A stretch of 64,000 nt of DNA, from positions 868,001-932,000 of the forward strand of contig NZ_JBIZWA010000001.1 of NCBI RefSeq assembly GCF_044769865.1. The letters run 5' to 3'. This document shows positions 26,713 through 34,688 of the stretch, in pieces. Source of the stretch: Homoserinimonas sp044769865 (lineage in GTDB: Bacteria > Actinomycetota > Actinomycetes > Actinomycetales > Microbacteriaceae). Position numbers and translations under genes: made by a program. The notes under the pieces are model-generated. The model worked only from the letters and a program-made list of their open reading frames with translations, ran no database searches and was not told the origin of the DNA. How positions within the stretch are numbered: the stretch's first letter is position 1; every line of letters starts with the position of its first letter.

Positions 26713-27653
26713 GCATCCGCACCGCACCAGAAGCACGGCCCACGGATGCCGCGGCCGCGACGCCCCCGACGGGTGCCAGCCCGCGCGACACGGGTGCACC
26801 GCAGGTTCCCCGGCGCAGGCGCGGCGGTGGACTCGGCATCAACCGCCGCCCCGGCTGGTTCGTCTACGCGATCCTGCTCGTGGTGCTGTTGGGTTCCGCC
26901 TACCCGTTCTGGTGGTCATTCGTCATCGGTTCGCGCAACAACCAGGCACTGGGTTCCGCGTGGCCGCCCCTCATCCCGGGTGGCAACTTCTGGAGCAACG
27001 CCGCCAAGGTCTTCGACGCGATCCCGTTCTGGCAGGCACTCGCCAACAGCCTCATCGTGTCTTCCGTCATCACCGTCTCGGTCGTCAGCTTCGCGACCCT
27101 CGCGGGCTACGCCTTCGCGAAGCTCCGCTTCAAGGGGCGCAACGGCCTCATGGTCGGCGTCATCGCGACCATGGCGATCCCGACACAGCTCGGCATCATC
27201 CCGCTCTTCATCCTGATGCGGCAGTGGGGCTGGACGGGCGAGCTGGGCGCCGTGATCGTGCCGACCCTCGTGACGGCCTTCGGCGTGTTCTTCATGCGCC
27301 AGTACCTCGTCGATGTCATCCCGGACGAGCTCATCGAGGCCGCCCGCGTCGACGGCGCCAACATGATTCGCACCTTCTTCCACGTCGGCCTGCCCGCCGC
27401 GCGCCCGGCCATGGCCATCCTGGGTCTCTTCACGTTCATGACCGCGTGGACCGACTACCTCTGGCCCATGCTCGTGCTGCCCAACAACCCGACCCTTCAG
27501 GTAGCTCTCGGGCAACTGCAGTCTGGTTACTACGTGGACTTCTCGATCGTGCTCACGGGCGCGATCCTCTCGACCCTCCCGCTGCTCATCCTGTTCCTCA
27601 TCGCAGGCAAGCAGCTCATCTCAGGAATCATGCAAGGAGCAGTGAAGGGCTAG
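26709..27653 (+). CDS. cebG: Cello-oligosaccharide importer permease (CebG-type)
   Basis: A 314-residue second permease. The N-terminal 40 residues are polar, Pro- and Arg-rich, followed by six predicted helices. The EAA loop is ELIEAARVDGANMIRTFF, near residue 215. It is coupled to cebF by an ATGA overlap and to bglC by a TAGTG overlap. Confidence 0.88.
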   Translation: MSIRTAPEARPTDAAAATPPTGASPRDTGAPQVPRRRRGGGLGINRRPGWFVYAILLVVLLGSAYPFWWSFVIGSRNNQALGSAWPPLIPGGNFWSNAAKVFDAIPFWQALANSLIVSSVITVSVVSFATLAGYAFAKLRFKGRNGLMVGVIATMAIPTQLGIIPLFILMRQWGWTGELGAVIVPTLVTAFGVFFMRQYLVDVIPDELIEAARVDGANMIRTFFHVGLPAARPAMAILGLFTFMTAWTDYLWPMLVLPNNPTLQVALGQLQSGYYVDFSIVLTGAILSTLPLLILFLIAGKQLISGIMQGAVKG

Positions 27654-29074
27654 TGCCTCAGCAACTCGAACTCTCGAACCTTCCCCAGAACTTCCTCTGG
27701 GGTTCGGCGACCGCTGCCGCCCAGATCGAAGGCGCCGGGCACGAAGACGGCAAGGAAGACTCGATCTGGGATGCCTTCGCCCGCGTTCCCGGTGCCGTCG
27801 CGGGAGGCGACACCCCCGAGGTGGCGGTCGACCACTACCACCGCATGCCCCAGGATGTCGCGCTCATGAAGCGCCTCGGCCTGCAGTCCTACCGCTTCTC
27901 GACCAGCTGGGCCCGCATCAAGCCGGGCGACGGCGACCTCAACAAGCAGGGCCTCGCCTTCTACAGCCGTCTCGTCGACGAGTTGCTTGAGGCGGGCATC
28001 CTGCCGTGGCTGACGCTCTACCACTGGGACCTGCCGCAGGCCGTGCAGGAGAAGGGCGGCTGGGCGAACCGCGACACCGCCTACCGCTTCCGCGACTACG
28101 CCTCGGCCGTGCACGACGTGCTCGGCGACCGGGTGAACCACTGGACGACCTTCAACGAGCCCCTCTGCTCCTCCCTCATCGGCTACGCGGGCGGCGAGCA
28201 CGCCCCCGGACTGCAGGACCCTGTCGCGGCCCTCGCCGCCGTGCACCACCAGCACCTCGGCCATGGCCTCGCGACGCGCGCCCTGCGTGAGATGGGCGCC
28301 GAGCAGGTCGGCATCACCCTCAACCTCACCAACGCGGTGCCCAACGACCCGAGCGACCCCGTCGACCTCGACGCGGCCCGGCGCCTCGACGCGCTCTGGA
28401 ACCGCATGTTCCTCGAGCCCATGCTGCTCGGCCAGTATCCGGAGGACCTACTGCAGGATGTCGCGCACCTCGGCCTCGCCGAACGCATCCAGCCCGGCGA
28501 CCTCGAGATCATCTCGGCACCCATCGACTTTCTCGGCGTGAACCACTACCACGACGACAACGTCAGCGGGCATCCGCTGCCGCCCGGCACCCCGCCCGGC
28601 CTGCAGCCGACCCCTCGCCCGAAGTCGTCGCCGTTCCCCGGATCGGAGCACCTCACCTTCCCGAGCCGCAACCTGCCGCGCACCGCGATGGGCTGGGAGG
28701 TCAACCCCGACGGCCTGCGCACGCTGCTCGTGCGCCTCGGCCAGGAATACCCGAACCTGCCGCCGCTCTACGTGACCGAGAACGGCGCCGCCTACGAGGG
28801 CGACGAGGTCATCGACGGGCGCGTGGCCGACCCCGAGCGCGCGGAGTACATCCGCCAGCACGTCACGGCCGTCATCCAGGCGGTCGAGGAGGGCGCGGAT
28901 GTCCGTGGCTACTTCGTCTGGTCACTCCTCGACAACTTCGAGTGGGCCTGGGGCTACGAGAAGCGCTTCGGGATCGTGCACGTCGACTACACCAGCTTCG
29001 AGCGCACGATCAAGGACAGCGGGCACCTCTACGCCTCCGTCATCGCCGAGCACTCGCGTGTGCGTGCCGCCTAG
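27653..29074 (+). CDS. bglC: Beta-glucosidase, glycoside hydrolase family 1
   Basis: A 473-residue cytoplasmic beta-glucosidase that should split imported cellobiose into glucose. The N-terminal family signature is FLWGSATAAAQIEG. The acid/base is Glu169 in TFNEP and the nucleophile is Glu376 in YVTENGAA; the C-terminal NFEWAWGYEKRFG is typical of GH1. The GTG start overlaps the cebG stop by one base, so it belongs to the same operon. In Streptomyces the equivalent enzyme also controls inducer level by removing cellobiose. Confidence 0.93.
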   Translation: MPQQLELSNLPQNFLWGSATAAAQIEGAGHEDGKEDSIWDAFARVPGAVAGGDTPEVAVDHYHRMPQDVALMKRLGLQSYRFSTSWARIKPGDGDLNKQGLAFYSRLVDELLEAGILPWLTLYHWDLPQAVQEKGGWANRDTAYRFRDYASAVHDVLGDRVNHWTTFNEPLCSSLIGYAGGEHAPGLQDPVAALAAVHHQHLGHGLATRALREMGAEQVGITLNLTNAVPNDPSDPVDLDAARRLDALWNRMFLEPMLLGQYPEDLLQDVAHLGLAERIQPGDLEIISAPIDFLGVNHYHDDNVSGHPLPPGTPPGLQPTPRPKSSPFPGSEHLTFPSRNLPRTAMGWEVNPDGLRTLLVRLGQEYPNLPPLYVTENGAAYEGDEVIDGRVADPERAEYIRQHVTAVIQAVEEGADVRGYFVWSLLDNFEWAWGYEKRFGIVHVDYTSFERTIKDSGHLYASVIAEHSRVRAA

Positions 29075-29113
29075 ACTGGGGCGCACACGACGACAGTGCG
29101 AAGGGGGGCCACG

Positions 29114-30130
29114 ATGACCCTCGAAGCTGAGCGCGCCGGGGCGCCCACGCTCGAAGAGGTTGCCCGCGTCGCGGGTGTGTCGCGGTCCACCGTGTCACGC
29201 GTGGTCAACGGCAGCCCGAATGTCACGGCGGATGTCATCGCGACCGTCAACCGGGCGATCGACGAACTCGGCTACGTGCCCAATCGCGCCGCCCGCTCGC
29301 TCGCGAGCCGGCGCACGCACGCGATCGCCCTCGTCATCCCCGAGAACACGGCCAAGTTCTTCGCCGACCCCTACTTCGCATCCGTCATCCAGGGCGTCGC
29401 ACTGCACCTCGCGACGACCGAGTACACGCTCAGCCTCCTCATCGCCTCCGAGACGGAGACCGAGAAGACGCGGCGCTACCTGCAGGGCGGCAACGTCGAC
29501 GGGGCCCTGATCCTCTCGCACCACAGCGACGACCAGGCCTATGTGCAGCTCTCCGGCCGCATGCCCATCGTCTTCGGCGGGCGCCCCATGAGCGGCAGCG
29601 ACGGCACGCACTTCGTCGATGTCGACAACGTTGCGGCGGCACGATCCGCGACGGAGTATCTCATCAGCCGCGGCAAGACCCGCATCGCGACCATCAGCGG
29701 CCCGCACGACATGGCCTCCGGCCTCGACCGGCTTCAAGGCTGGCGGGAGGCGCTCGACGCGGCCGGCCTCACGGCAGACCTGCACGAGGAGGGCGACTTC
29801 ACCCCGCCGAGCGGTGAGGATGCGATGCGTCGCCTGCTCGAACGCGGCGAGAAGTTCGACGGCCTCTTCGCTGCCAGCGCCCAGATGGCATCCGGAGCCC
29901 TCATCGCGCTTCGCAAGGCGGGACTGCGCGTGCCGGAGGACGTCGGCGTCGTCAGCATCGACAACGACTACTTCGCCAAGAACGCCCTGCCGCCGCTCAC
30001 GACGATCGACCAGCCGTCGGTGCAGCAGGGCTCGAAGATGGCCGACGTGCTGCTGCGGCTGATCGAGGGCGAAGACGTGCCTCACGCGACGATCATCCCG
30101 ACCAGCCTCGTGGAGCGCGCCTCCGTCTGA
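29114..30130 (+). CDS. cebR: LacI-family repressor (CebR-type)
   Basis: A 338-residue regulator. The N-terminal LacI helix-turn-helix spans residues 12-36 (LEEVARVAGVSRSTVSRVVNG) with the hinge helix near 55 (RAARSLASRR), and is followed by a periplasmic-binding-protein-like sensor domain. The start has GAAGGGGGG upstream. It is 39 bp after bglC on the same strand. Three copies of the CebR operator stand before the cluster, so it very probably represses the whole locus until cellobiose or cellotriose binds. Confidence 0.9.
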   Translation: MTLEAERAGAPTLEEVARVAGVSRSTVSRVVNGSPNVTADVIATVNRAIDELGYVPNRAARSLASRRTHAIALVIPENTAKFFADPYFASVIQGVALHLATTEYTLSLLIASETETEKTRRYLQGGNVDGALILSHHSDDQAYVQLSGRMPIVFGGRPMSGSDGTHFVDVDNVAAARSATEYLISRGKTRIATISGPHDMASGLDRLQGWREALDAAGLTADLHEEGDFTPPSGEDAMRRLLERGEKFDGLFAASAQMASGALIALRKAGLRVPEDVGVVSIDNDYFAKNALPPLTTIDQPSVQQGSKMADVLLRLIEGEDVPHATIIPTSLVERASV

Positions 30131-30135
30131 GTGTT

Positions 30136-30196
30136 CAAGATTCGGGAAGGCACACGGACGATTTCGTGGATCGCCCGTGTGCCTCCCTGAATCTTG
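30136..30196. terminator. Long inverted repeat between converging cebR and methyltransferase genes
   Basis: Two 22-bp arms (CAAGATTCGGGAAGGCACACGG at 30136-30157; its partner at 30175-30196) match at 20 positions around a 17-nt loop. It lies 6 bp after the cebR stop and 52 bp beyond the stop of the converging methyltransferase gene. A role as a terminator for both genes is the simplest reading, although T-runs are missing. Confidence 0.6.
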
Positions 30197-30247
30197 AGAG
30201 CGACGGATGTCGCGGCGGCACCCGCGCCGGGCGCCATCGGTCCTACG

Positions 30248-31114
30248 TTACGGTGCCGCGGACTCCACGAACTCCACGCCGGCCTTCGCCAGCCGAGTGC
30301 GGATGACCTCCACGGAGTCACGGCTGCTGTCGACAAGCACGAAGCGGCGACCCAGGGCACCGGCAACCGCCCCCGTCGTGCCCGAGCCGGCGAAGAAATC
30401 GAGCACCCAGTCGCCCTCCCGCGACGAGGCCTGGATGATGCGGCGGAGGATGCCCACCGGTTTCTGGGTCGGGTACCCGGTCTTCTCCTTGCCCGTCGGC
30501 GAGACGATCGTGTGCCACCAGACATCCGTCGGCAGTTTGCCCCTCGCCGCCTTCTCGGGCGTCACCAGGCCGGGTGCCATGTAGGGCTCCCGGTCGACCG
30601 CCTCAGAGTCGAAGTGGTACGCCGCCGGGTTCTTGACGTAGACGAGGATCGTGTCGTGCTTGGTCGGCCAGCGGCTCTTCGACTTGGCGCCGTAGTCGTA
30701 GGCCCAAATGATCTCGTTGAGGAAGCACTCGCGGCCGAAGAGCGCGTCGAGCAGCACCTTCGCGTAGTGCGCCTCGCGGTAGTCGAGGTGCAGGTAGAGG
30801 GTGCCGTCGTCGGCGAGCAGTCGCCACGCCTCCAACAGCCGGGGCTCCAGGAACGACCAGTAGTCGTCGAAGGTGTCGTCGTACTGCATGAGGTCGCCCC
30901 GAATGCGCTCATACTGCACGCCCTTGAAGCCTGCGTTCCCGGCCGTGGCGCTGCGCACACTCTTCGTCGAATGACGCTGCTGGCTGCGACCCGTGTTGAA
31001 GGGCGGGTCAAGGTAGACGAGCGTGAACGACTCGTCGGGCAGGCTCGCGATGACCTCGAGGTTGTCGCCGAGGATGACCCGGTTGGGCGAGTCGGGAGTC
31101 CATGCGGCGGTCAC
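30248..31114 (-). CDS. Site-specific DNA methyltransferase, beta class (probably N6-adenine), orphan
   Basis: A 288-residue methyltransferase. The catalytic motif IV DPPF is at residues 36-39 and the SAM-binding motif I FAGSGTTG is near 241-248; this IV-before-I order defines the beta class (as in CcrM/HinfI). The middle section (about residues 60-220) holds the target recognition region. DPPF favours adenine N6, although N4-cytosine enzymes of this class exist. No restriction endonuclease, specificity subunit or helicase gene is adjacent, so it looks like a solitary methyltransferase with a regulatory or mismatch-marking role. The recognition site is unknown. Confidence 0.88.
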   Translation of the reverse strand: MTAAWTPDSPNRVILGDNLEVIASLPDESFTLVYLDPPFNTGRSQQRHSTKSVRSATAGNAGFKGVQYERIRGDLMQYDDTFDDYWSFLEPRLLEAWRLLADDGTLYLHLDYREAHYAKVLLDALFGRECFLNEIIWAYDYGAKSKSRWPTKHDTILVYVKNPAAYHFDSEAVDREPYMAPGLVTPEKAARGKLPTDVWWHTIVSPTGKEKTGYPTQKPVGILRRIIQASSREGDWVLDFFAGSGTTGAVAGALGRRFVLVDSSRDSVEVIRTRLAKAGVEFVESAAP

Positions 31115-31156
31115 GGCTCAATCTTCCCAGACCGCATGGCCTCCCAGCCCGCGTCC

Positions 31157-31516
31157 TCAGTCGATGGCGACGATGTCGAGCGTCATCCCCATCTCGCGGT
31201 GGGGCGGCACGGAACACCAGCCCTCGATGTCCTCCGTGATGATCCCCGCGTCGAGGGTCTCCGTCTTACCCTGGCCGAAGCGCTCCGTCGCCGGGCCGGT
31301 CTCAAGCACCAGGTCGTGCAGCTCGGCGTCCTCATTGCTCATTTCGATCACGAGTCGATTGCCGCGCGGCACCTCGATCACGTCGGGCACGTAGGCCATG
31401 TCGACCATCGACACCTGCACGGTGGTGGTCTCGCCCGTGCCCTCGGGTTCGGCGGCCGAGCATCCGGCGAGCGCCAGCGTGAGCGCGAGGGCGGCGATGA
31501 AACGGGTGATACGCAT
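31157..31516 (-). CDS. Cupredoxin-like copper-binding lipoprotein
   Basis: A 119-residue exported lipoprotein with lipobox LAGC (Cys19). The single cupredoxin domain carries the full type-1 copper set: His67 in AELHDL, then Cys101, His106 and Met109 in CSVPPHREM. It should bind copper outside the membrane and carry electrons or store copper. AGGAAAG precedes the ATG. It is the last gene of the lipoate-ligase/hmuU/hmuV series, 44 bp after hmuV. Confidence 0.8.
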   Translation of the reverse strand: MRITRFIAALALTLALAGCSAAEPEGTGETTTVQVSMVDMAYVPDVIEVPRGNRLVIEMSNEDAELHDLVLETGPATERFGQGKTETLDAGIITEDIEGWCSVPPHREMGMTLDIVAID

Positions 31517-31560
31517 GGGATCTTTCCTGTCGAGTGATGCTGATGTCGGCGCAGCGGCCG

Positions 31561-32355
31561 CTAGGTGCGCACAGGCAGCACGAGCGGCCGCCCCGATCCC
31601 GGCTGCCGGATCACCTGCACCTCAAGCCCATAGGCATCGCCGATCGTCTCGGCCGTGAGCACCTCATCGGGCGAGCCGACCGTCACCATGCGACCCTCCG
31701 CGAGCAGCGCGACGCGGTCGGCATAGGCCCCCGCGAGCGAGAGGTCGTGCAGCACGACGACAACGGCGCGACCCTCGGATGCCAGCACTCGCGCCGTGCG
31801 CATGACCTCTTCCTGGTGCCGCAGGTCGAGCGCGGCGGTCGGTTCATCGAGCAGCACGACGTCGGTCTGCTGCGCCAACACGCGCGCGAGGGACACGCGG
31901 GCCTTCTCGCCGCCCGAGAGTGCCGTGTACCGGCGATCAAGGAGGTGCGTGACATCCGTCGCCGCCACGGCCGCCGCGATCGCGGTGCGGTCACGGTCGA
32001 AGTCTCCTCCGCGACCCCAGGGGCTGCGGCCCATCTCGACGACCTCGATCGCGCGGAAGGGAAAGCTGACCGTGTTCTCCTGCGTCAGCACGGCACGGCG
32101 GCGGGAGAGCTCGAGGTGCGACCAGTCGCGCACGGGACGCCCGTCGTAGAGCACGACCCCGTGGTCGGGCTTGCGGTCGCCCGCGAGCACCCCCAGCAGG
32201 GTGGACTTGCCGGCACCGTTCGGGCCGACGAGTGCGAGCACCTCGCCCGCGACGATTGAGAGCGACACCTCGGAGAGGATGCGCACCTCGCCCGCATGCA
32301 CCGTCACACCGCTGGCCTCGACGTAGACGTCTCCTGCTTCGTGGCGGTGGATCAT
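31561..32355 (-). CDS. hmuV: Heme/siderophore importer ATP-binding protein (HmuV-type)
   Basis: A 264-residue ATPase of the FecCDE/BtuCD importer class. Walker A GPNGAGKST is at residues 44-52, the signature is LSGGEKARV and Walker B is VVLLDEPTAALD, followed by the His in VLHDLSLA. The N-terminus and QENTVSFPF/VVEMGRSPW segment resemble HmuV hemin importers. The ATG overlaps the permease stop by four bases. It is assigned to heme because of the type and the upstream iron-box-like site; cobalamin or siderophore cannot be excluded. Confidence 0.83.
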   Translation of the reverse strand: MIHRHEAGDVYVEASGVTVHAGEVRILSEVSLSIVAGEVLALVGPNGAGKSTLLGVLAGDRKPDHGVVLYDGRPVRDWSHLELSRRRAVLTQENTVSFPFRAIEVVEMGRSPWGRGGDFDRDRTAIAAAVAATDVTHLLDRRYTALSGGEKARVSLARVLAQQTDVVLLDEPTAALDLRHQEEVMRTARVLASEGRAVVVVLHDLSLAGAYADRVALLAEGRMVTVGSPDEVLTAETIGDAYGLEVQVIRQPGSGRPLVLPVRT

Positions 32356-33416
32356 GCCCAACCCCCGCTCTGGCGTCGCGCCCGGTAGAGCAGATAGAAG
32401 AAGAAGGGCCCGCCGACAAGCGAGGTGAGCATGCCGATCGGCAGGTCGGCGCCTGCGACGAGCGTGCGGGCCAGCACGTCGGCGAAGACGAGCAGCACCC
32501 CGCCGCCGATCGCGCTCGCGATGATGAGCGGGCGGTGCTTCGGCCCGATCGCCATACGGATGATGTGGGGCACCACGAGGCCGACGAAGGAGATGATGCC
32601 GCAGAACGCGACGGCGACCCCCGTCAGCAGGGCGACGAGCACGATCGAGATGACCCGCAGCCGCTCGACGTCGACACCCAGGTGCCGGGCCGCGCGCTCC
32701 CCCAGCGAGAGGAGGTCGTAGCGCCGAGCGAGCACGACGGCCGCGACCGTGCCGACGAGCGCGATCGCAGCGACGATGCCCACCTCGGGCCACCGCGCAC
32801 CGTTCATCGAGCCGAGCTGCCAGAAGACGATCTGCTCCCGGCTCGAGGTGTCGCCCGCGAACATCAGCAGGGCGAGCCCGGCGCCCGCAAAGGCGTTGAT
32901 CGCGATGCCCGTGAGCAGGAGCGTGACGACCTCGGTGCGGCCGCTCGCGCGCGACACGAAGTAGACGAGCAGCACCGCGAGCAGGCCGCCCGCGAAGGCG
33001 AAGGCCGCGACCGCCCAGCCGCCGAAGGCCGTGATGCCGAAGACGATGGCGGCGGCCGCGCCAAGGGCTGCACCGGATGACACGCCCACGACGCCCGGTT
33101 CGGCCAGCGGGTTGCCGAAGATCGCCTGCATGACGGCACCCGCCACGGCGAGCGCCGCCCCGACCACGAGGCCCATCACAAGGCGGGGGAAGCGCACCGC
33201 CCATAGCGTCGAATCGATGATCGGATCATCCGAGGCCCACGCCGTCTCGATGCCGATCGCGCGAAGAATGGCGCCCAGCACCTCGCCGGGGGCGACCGGC
33301 AGCTGGCCGACCATCGCCGAGAGCACGACGCCACCAACGAGGGTCGCGCCCAGCACGGCCGCGAGCACCGTGGAACGGCCGCGGCGGCGAGTCACGGGCC
33401 GATCGACCTCGGTCAC
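32352..33416 (-). CDS. hmuU: Heme/siderophore importer permease (HmuU/FecCD type)
   Basis: A 354-residue FecCD-family permease with nine or ten predicted helices. The typical segments are present: RFPRLVMGLVVGAALAVAGAVMQ, NPLAEPGVVGVSSGAALGA, and the ATPase-coupling loop near FVGLVVPHIIRM. The GTG at 33416 overlaps the lipoate ligase stop by four bases; another in-frame GTG at 33434 would give a 22-base overlap. No gene for a periplasmic-type heme-binding protein (HmuT) lies in this operon. Confidence 0.85.
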   Translation of the reverse strand: MTEVDRPVTRRRGRSTVLAAVLGATLVGGVVLSAMVGQLPVAPGEVLGAILRAIGIETAWASDDPIIDSTLWAVRFPRLVMGLVVGAALAVAGAVMQAIFGNPLAEPGVVGVSSGAALGAAAAIVFGITAFGGWAVAAFAFAGGLLAVLLVYFVSRASGRTEVVTLLLTGIAINAFAGAGLALLMFAGDTSSREQIVFWQLGSMNGARWPEVGIVAAIALVGTVAAVVLARRYDLLSLGERAARHLGVDVERLRVISIVLVALLTGVAVAFCGIISFVGLVVPHIIRMAIGPKHRPLIIASAIGGGVLLVFADVLARTLVAGADLPIGMLTSLVGGPFFFYLLYRARRQSGGWA

Positions 33417-34462
33417 GGCACCCGCTGCAGCCACTCGTCGGTCGCGAACTTCTCCTCGACGAGCTCCTGCGCGCGGGCCAGCTCGTCAGCAGTGAGTTCG
33501 CCCGGCGTGAGGCCGTAGAGGGAACGGAAGGTACCGATCATCCGCTCGATGATCTCGTCGCGGGGAAGGCCCGTCTGCGACTTGAGCGGGTCGACGCGCT
33601 TGTTGGCGCTCGTCGTGCCCTTGTCACTCATCTTCTCGCGGCCGATGCGCAGCACCTCCACCATGCGGTCGCGGTCCATGTCGTAGCTCATGGTCACGTG
33701 GTGCAGCACCGCGCCGTTGCCGAGTCGCTTCTGCGCCGCCCCGCCGATCTTGCCCTGGGGGCTCGTGATGTCGTTGAGCGGCTGGTAGCTCGCGTCGATG
33801 CCGAGCGACTTCAGCGCCGTGATGGCCCACTCGTCGAGGAAGGCGTAGGAGTCGGCGAAGGTCAGCCCCTGCACGAGCTCACCCGGCACGTAGAGCGACC
33901 AGGTGATGATGCCGCCCGCCTCCATGAACATGGCGCCGCCGCCCGAGATGCGCCGCACCACGTCGATGCCGTACTTCTTGGCATTGTCGAGGTCGACTTC
34001 GTTCTTGAGCGACTGGAAGCTGCCGATCACGACGGCCGGTTCGTTCCACTCCCAGATGCGCAGGGTCGGGCCGCGGCGGCCGGCGCCGACCTCCTCCGTG
34101 AGTACCTGGTCGAGGGCGAGGTGCAGGCGGGGCGGCAGCGGTCCGGGATGCACGAGCTGCCAGTCGTAGTCGGTCCACGAGCTCGCGCGAGAGAGCGAGC
34201 GCCGCACCGCGATCGCGACCGCCTCGGGGCTGAAGCCCAACATCTGGGCCCCCTCGGGAAGCGCGCCGCGCACGGCGGCGGCGATCGTGGCGGAGTCGCT
34301 GTCCTCCGGCAGGCCCTCGACCGCGCGGTTGATGTCGAGCAGCGCGTCATCCGGCTCAAGGAAGAAGTCGCCCGCCAGGCGGAAGTTCGCGATGCGCCCC
34401 CGCTCGACGTCGAGGTCAACCACCACAAGCTTGCCGCCGGGAACCTTGTACTCGCCGTGCAT
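33413..34462 (-). CDS. Lipoate-protein ligase with permuted domain order (LplB-LplA fusion)
   Basis: A 349-residue protein. Residues 1-95 resemble the accessory domain (PF10437) normally found at the C-terminus of LplA: YKVPGGKLVVVDLDV, then RIANFRLAGDFFLEPDDAL. The catalytic BPL/LplA domain follows at about 115-345, with RRISGGGAMF, the catalytic Lys in SPQGKIGGAAQKR and HHVTMSYDMD. The order is thus reversed relative to E. coli LplA, as if the separate archaeal LplB and LplA had been fused. It should activate lipoate or octanoate with ATP and attach it to acceptor proteins. GGAAGGAG precedes the ATG. An iron-box-like palindrome lies just upstream, and hmuUV follow. Confidence 0.82.
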   Translation of the reverse strand: MHGEYKVPGGKLVVVDLDVERGRIANFRLAGDFFLEPDDALLDINRAVEGLPEDSDSATIAAAVRGALPEGAQMLGFSPEAVAIAVRRSLSRASSWTDYDWQLVHPGPLPPRLHLALDQVLTEEVGAGRRGPTLRIWEWNEPAVVIGSFQSLKNEVDLDNAKKYGIDVVRRISGGGAMFMEAGGIITWSLYVPGELVQGLTFADSYAFLDEWAITALKSLGIDASYQPLNDITSPQGKIGGAAQKRLGNGAVLHHVTMSYDMDRDRMVEVLRIGREKMSDKGTTSANKRVDPLKSQTGLPRDEIIERMIGTFRSLYGLTPGELTADELARAQELVEEKFATDEWLQRVP

Positions 34463-34478
34463 CCGCACTCCTTCCGAC

Positions 34479-34492
34479 TTAGGCAAGCCTAA
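34479..34492. promoter_or_regulatory. Putative DtxR/IdeR iron box
   Basis: TTAGGCAAGCCTAA, a 6-2-6 inverted repeat. Extended to 19 bp it matches the DtxR/IdeR consensus at 14 positions by my count. It ends 17 bp upstream of the lipoate ligase ATG, just before the ribosome binding site, where a bound repressor would stop transcription of the whole ligase-hmuU-hmuV-cupredoxin series. Confidence 0.7.
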
Positions 34493-34525
34493 CGTGCGGG
34501 GGTGCCGCGCTGCCGACCGTGCAGC

Positions 34526-34589
34526 GGTGTGCGGGTTCGGTGGCGATGTGCGTCCTCTATCCCGCACATCGCCATCGAATGCGCACAAC
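34526..34589. repeat. Dispersed palindromic repeat, family I, copy A
   Basis: A hairpin-forming inverted repeat with core GGTGGCGATGTGCG in the left arm and CGCACATCGCCATCG in the right arm, outer GTGTGCG and GCGCACAAC, and loop TCCTCTATCC. It lies in the divergent gap between the lipoate ligase and DUF559 genes, so it cannot be a terminator there. Copies B and C share the arms and a TAGAG/CTCTA loop. Confidence 0.8.
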
Positions 34590-34688
34590 ACCTGCGAGAC
34601 CTCCCCTCACAGTCTCCGCGCGCCGCGCTCGTTCCCAGGCGCGGGCGGCGGAGTGGGCCCGCGACCGGCCTCCTGCCACCATCAGCGG

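Noticed and set aside
34526..34589. Copy A palindrome as a transcription terminator.
   Set aside because: It lies between two divergent gene starts, where no transcript ends, and has no T-run.
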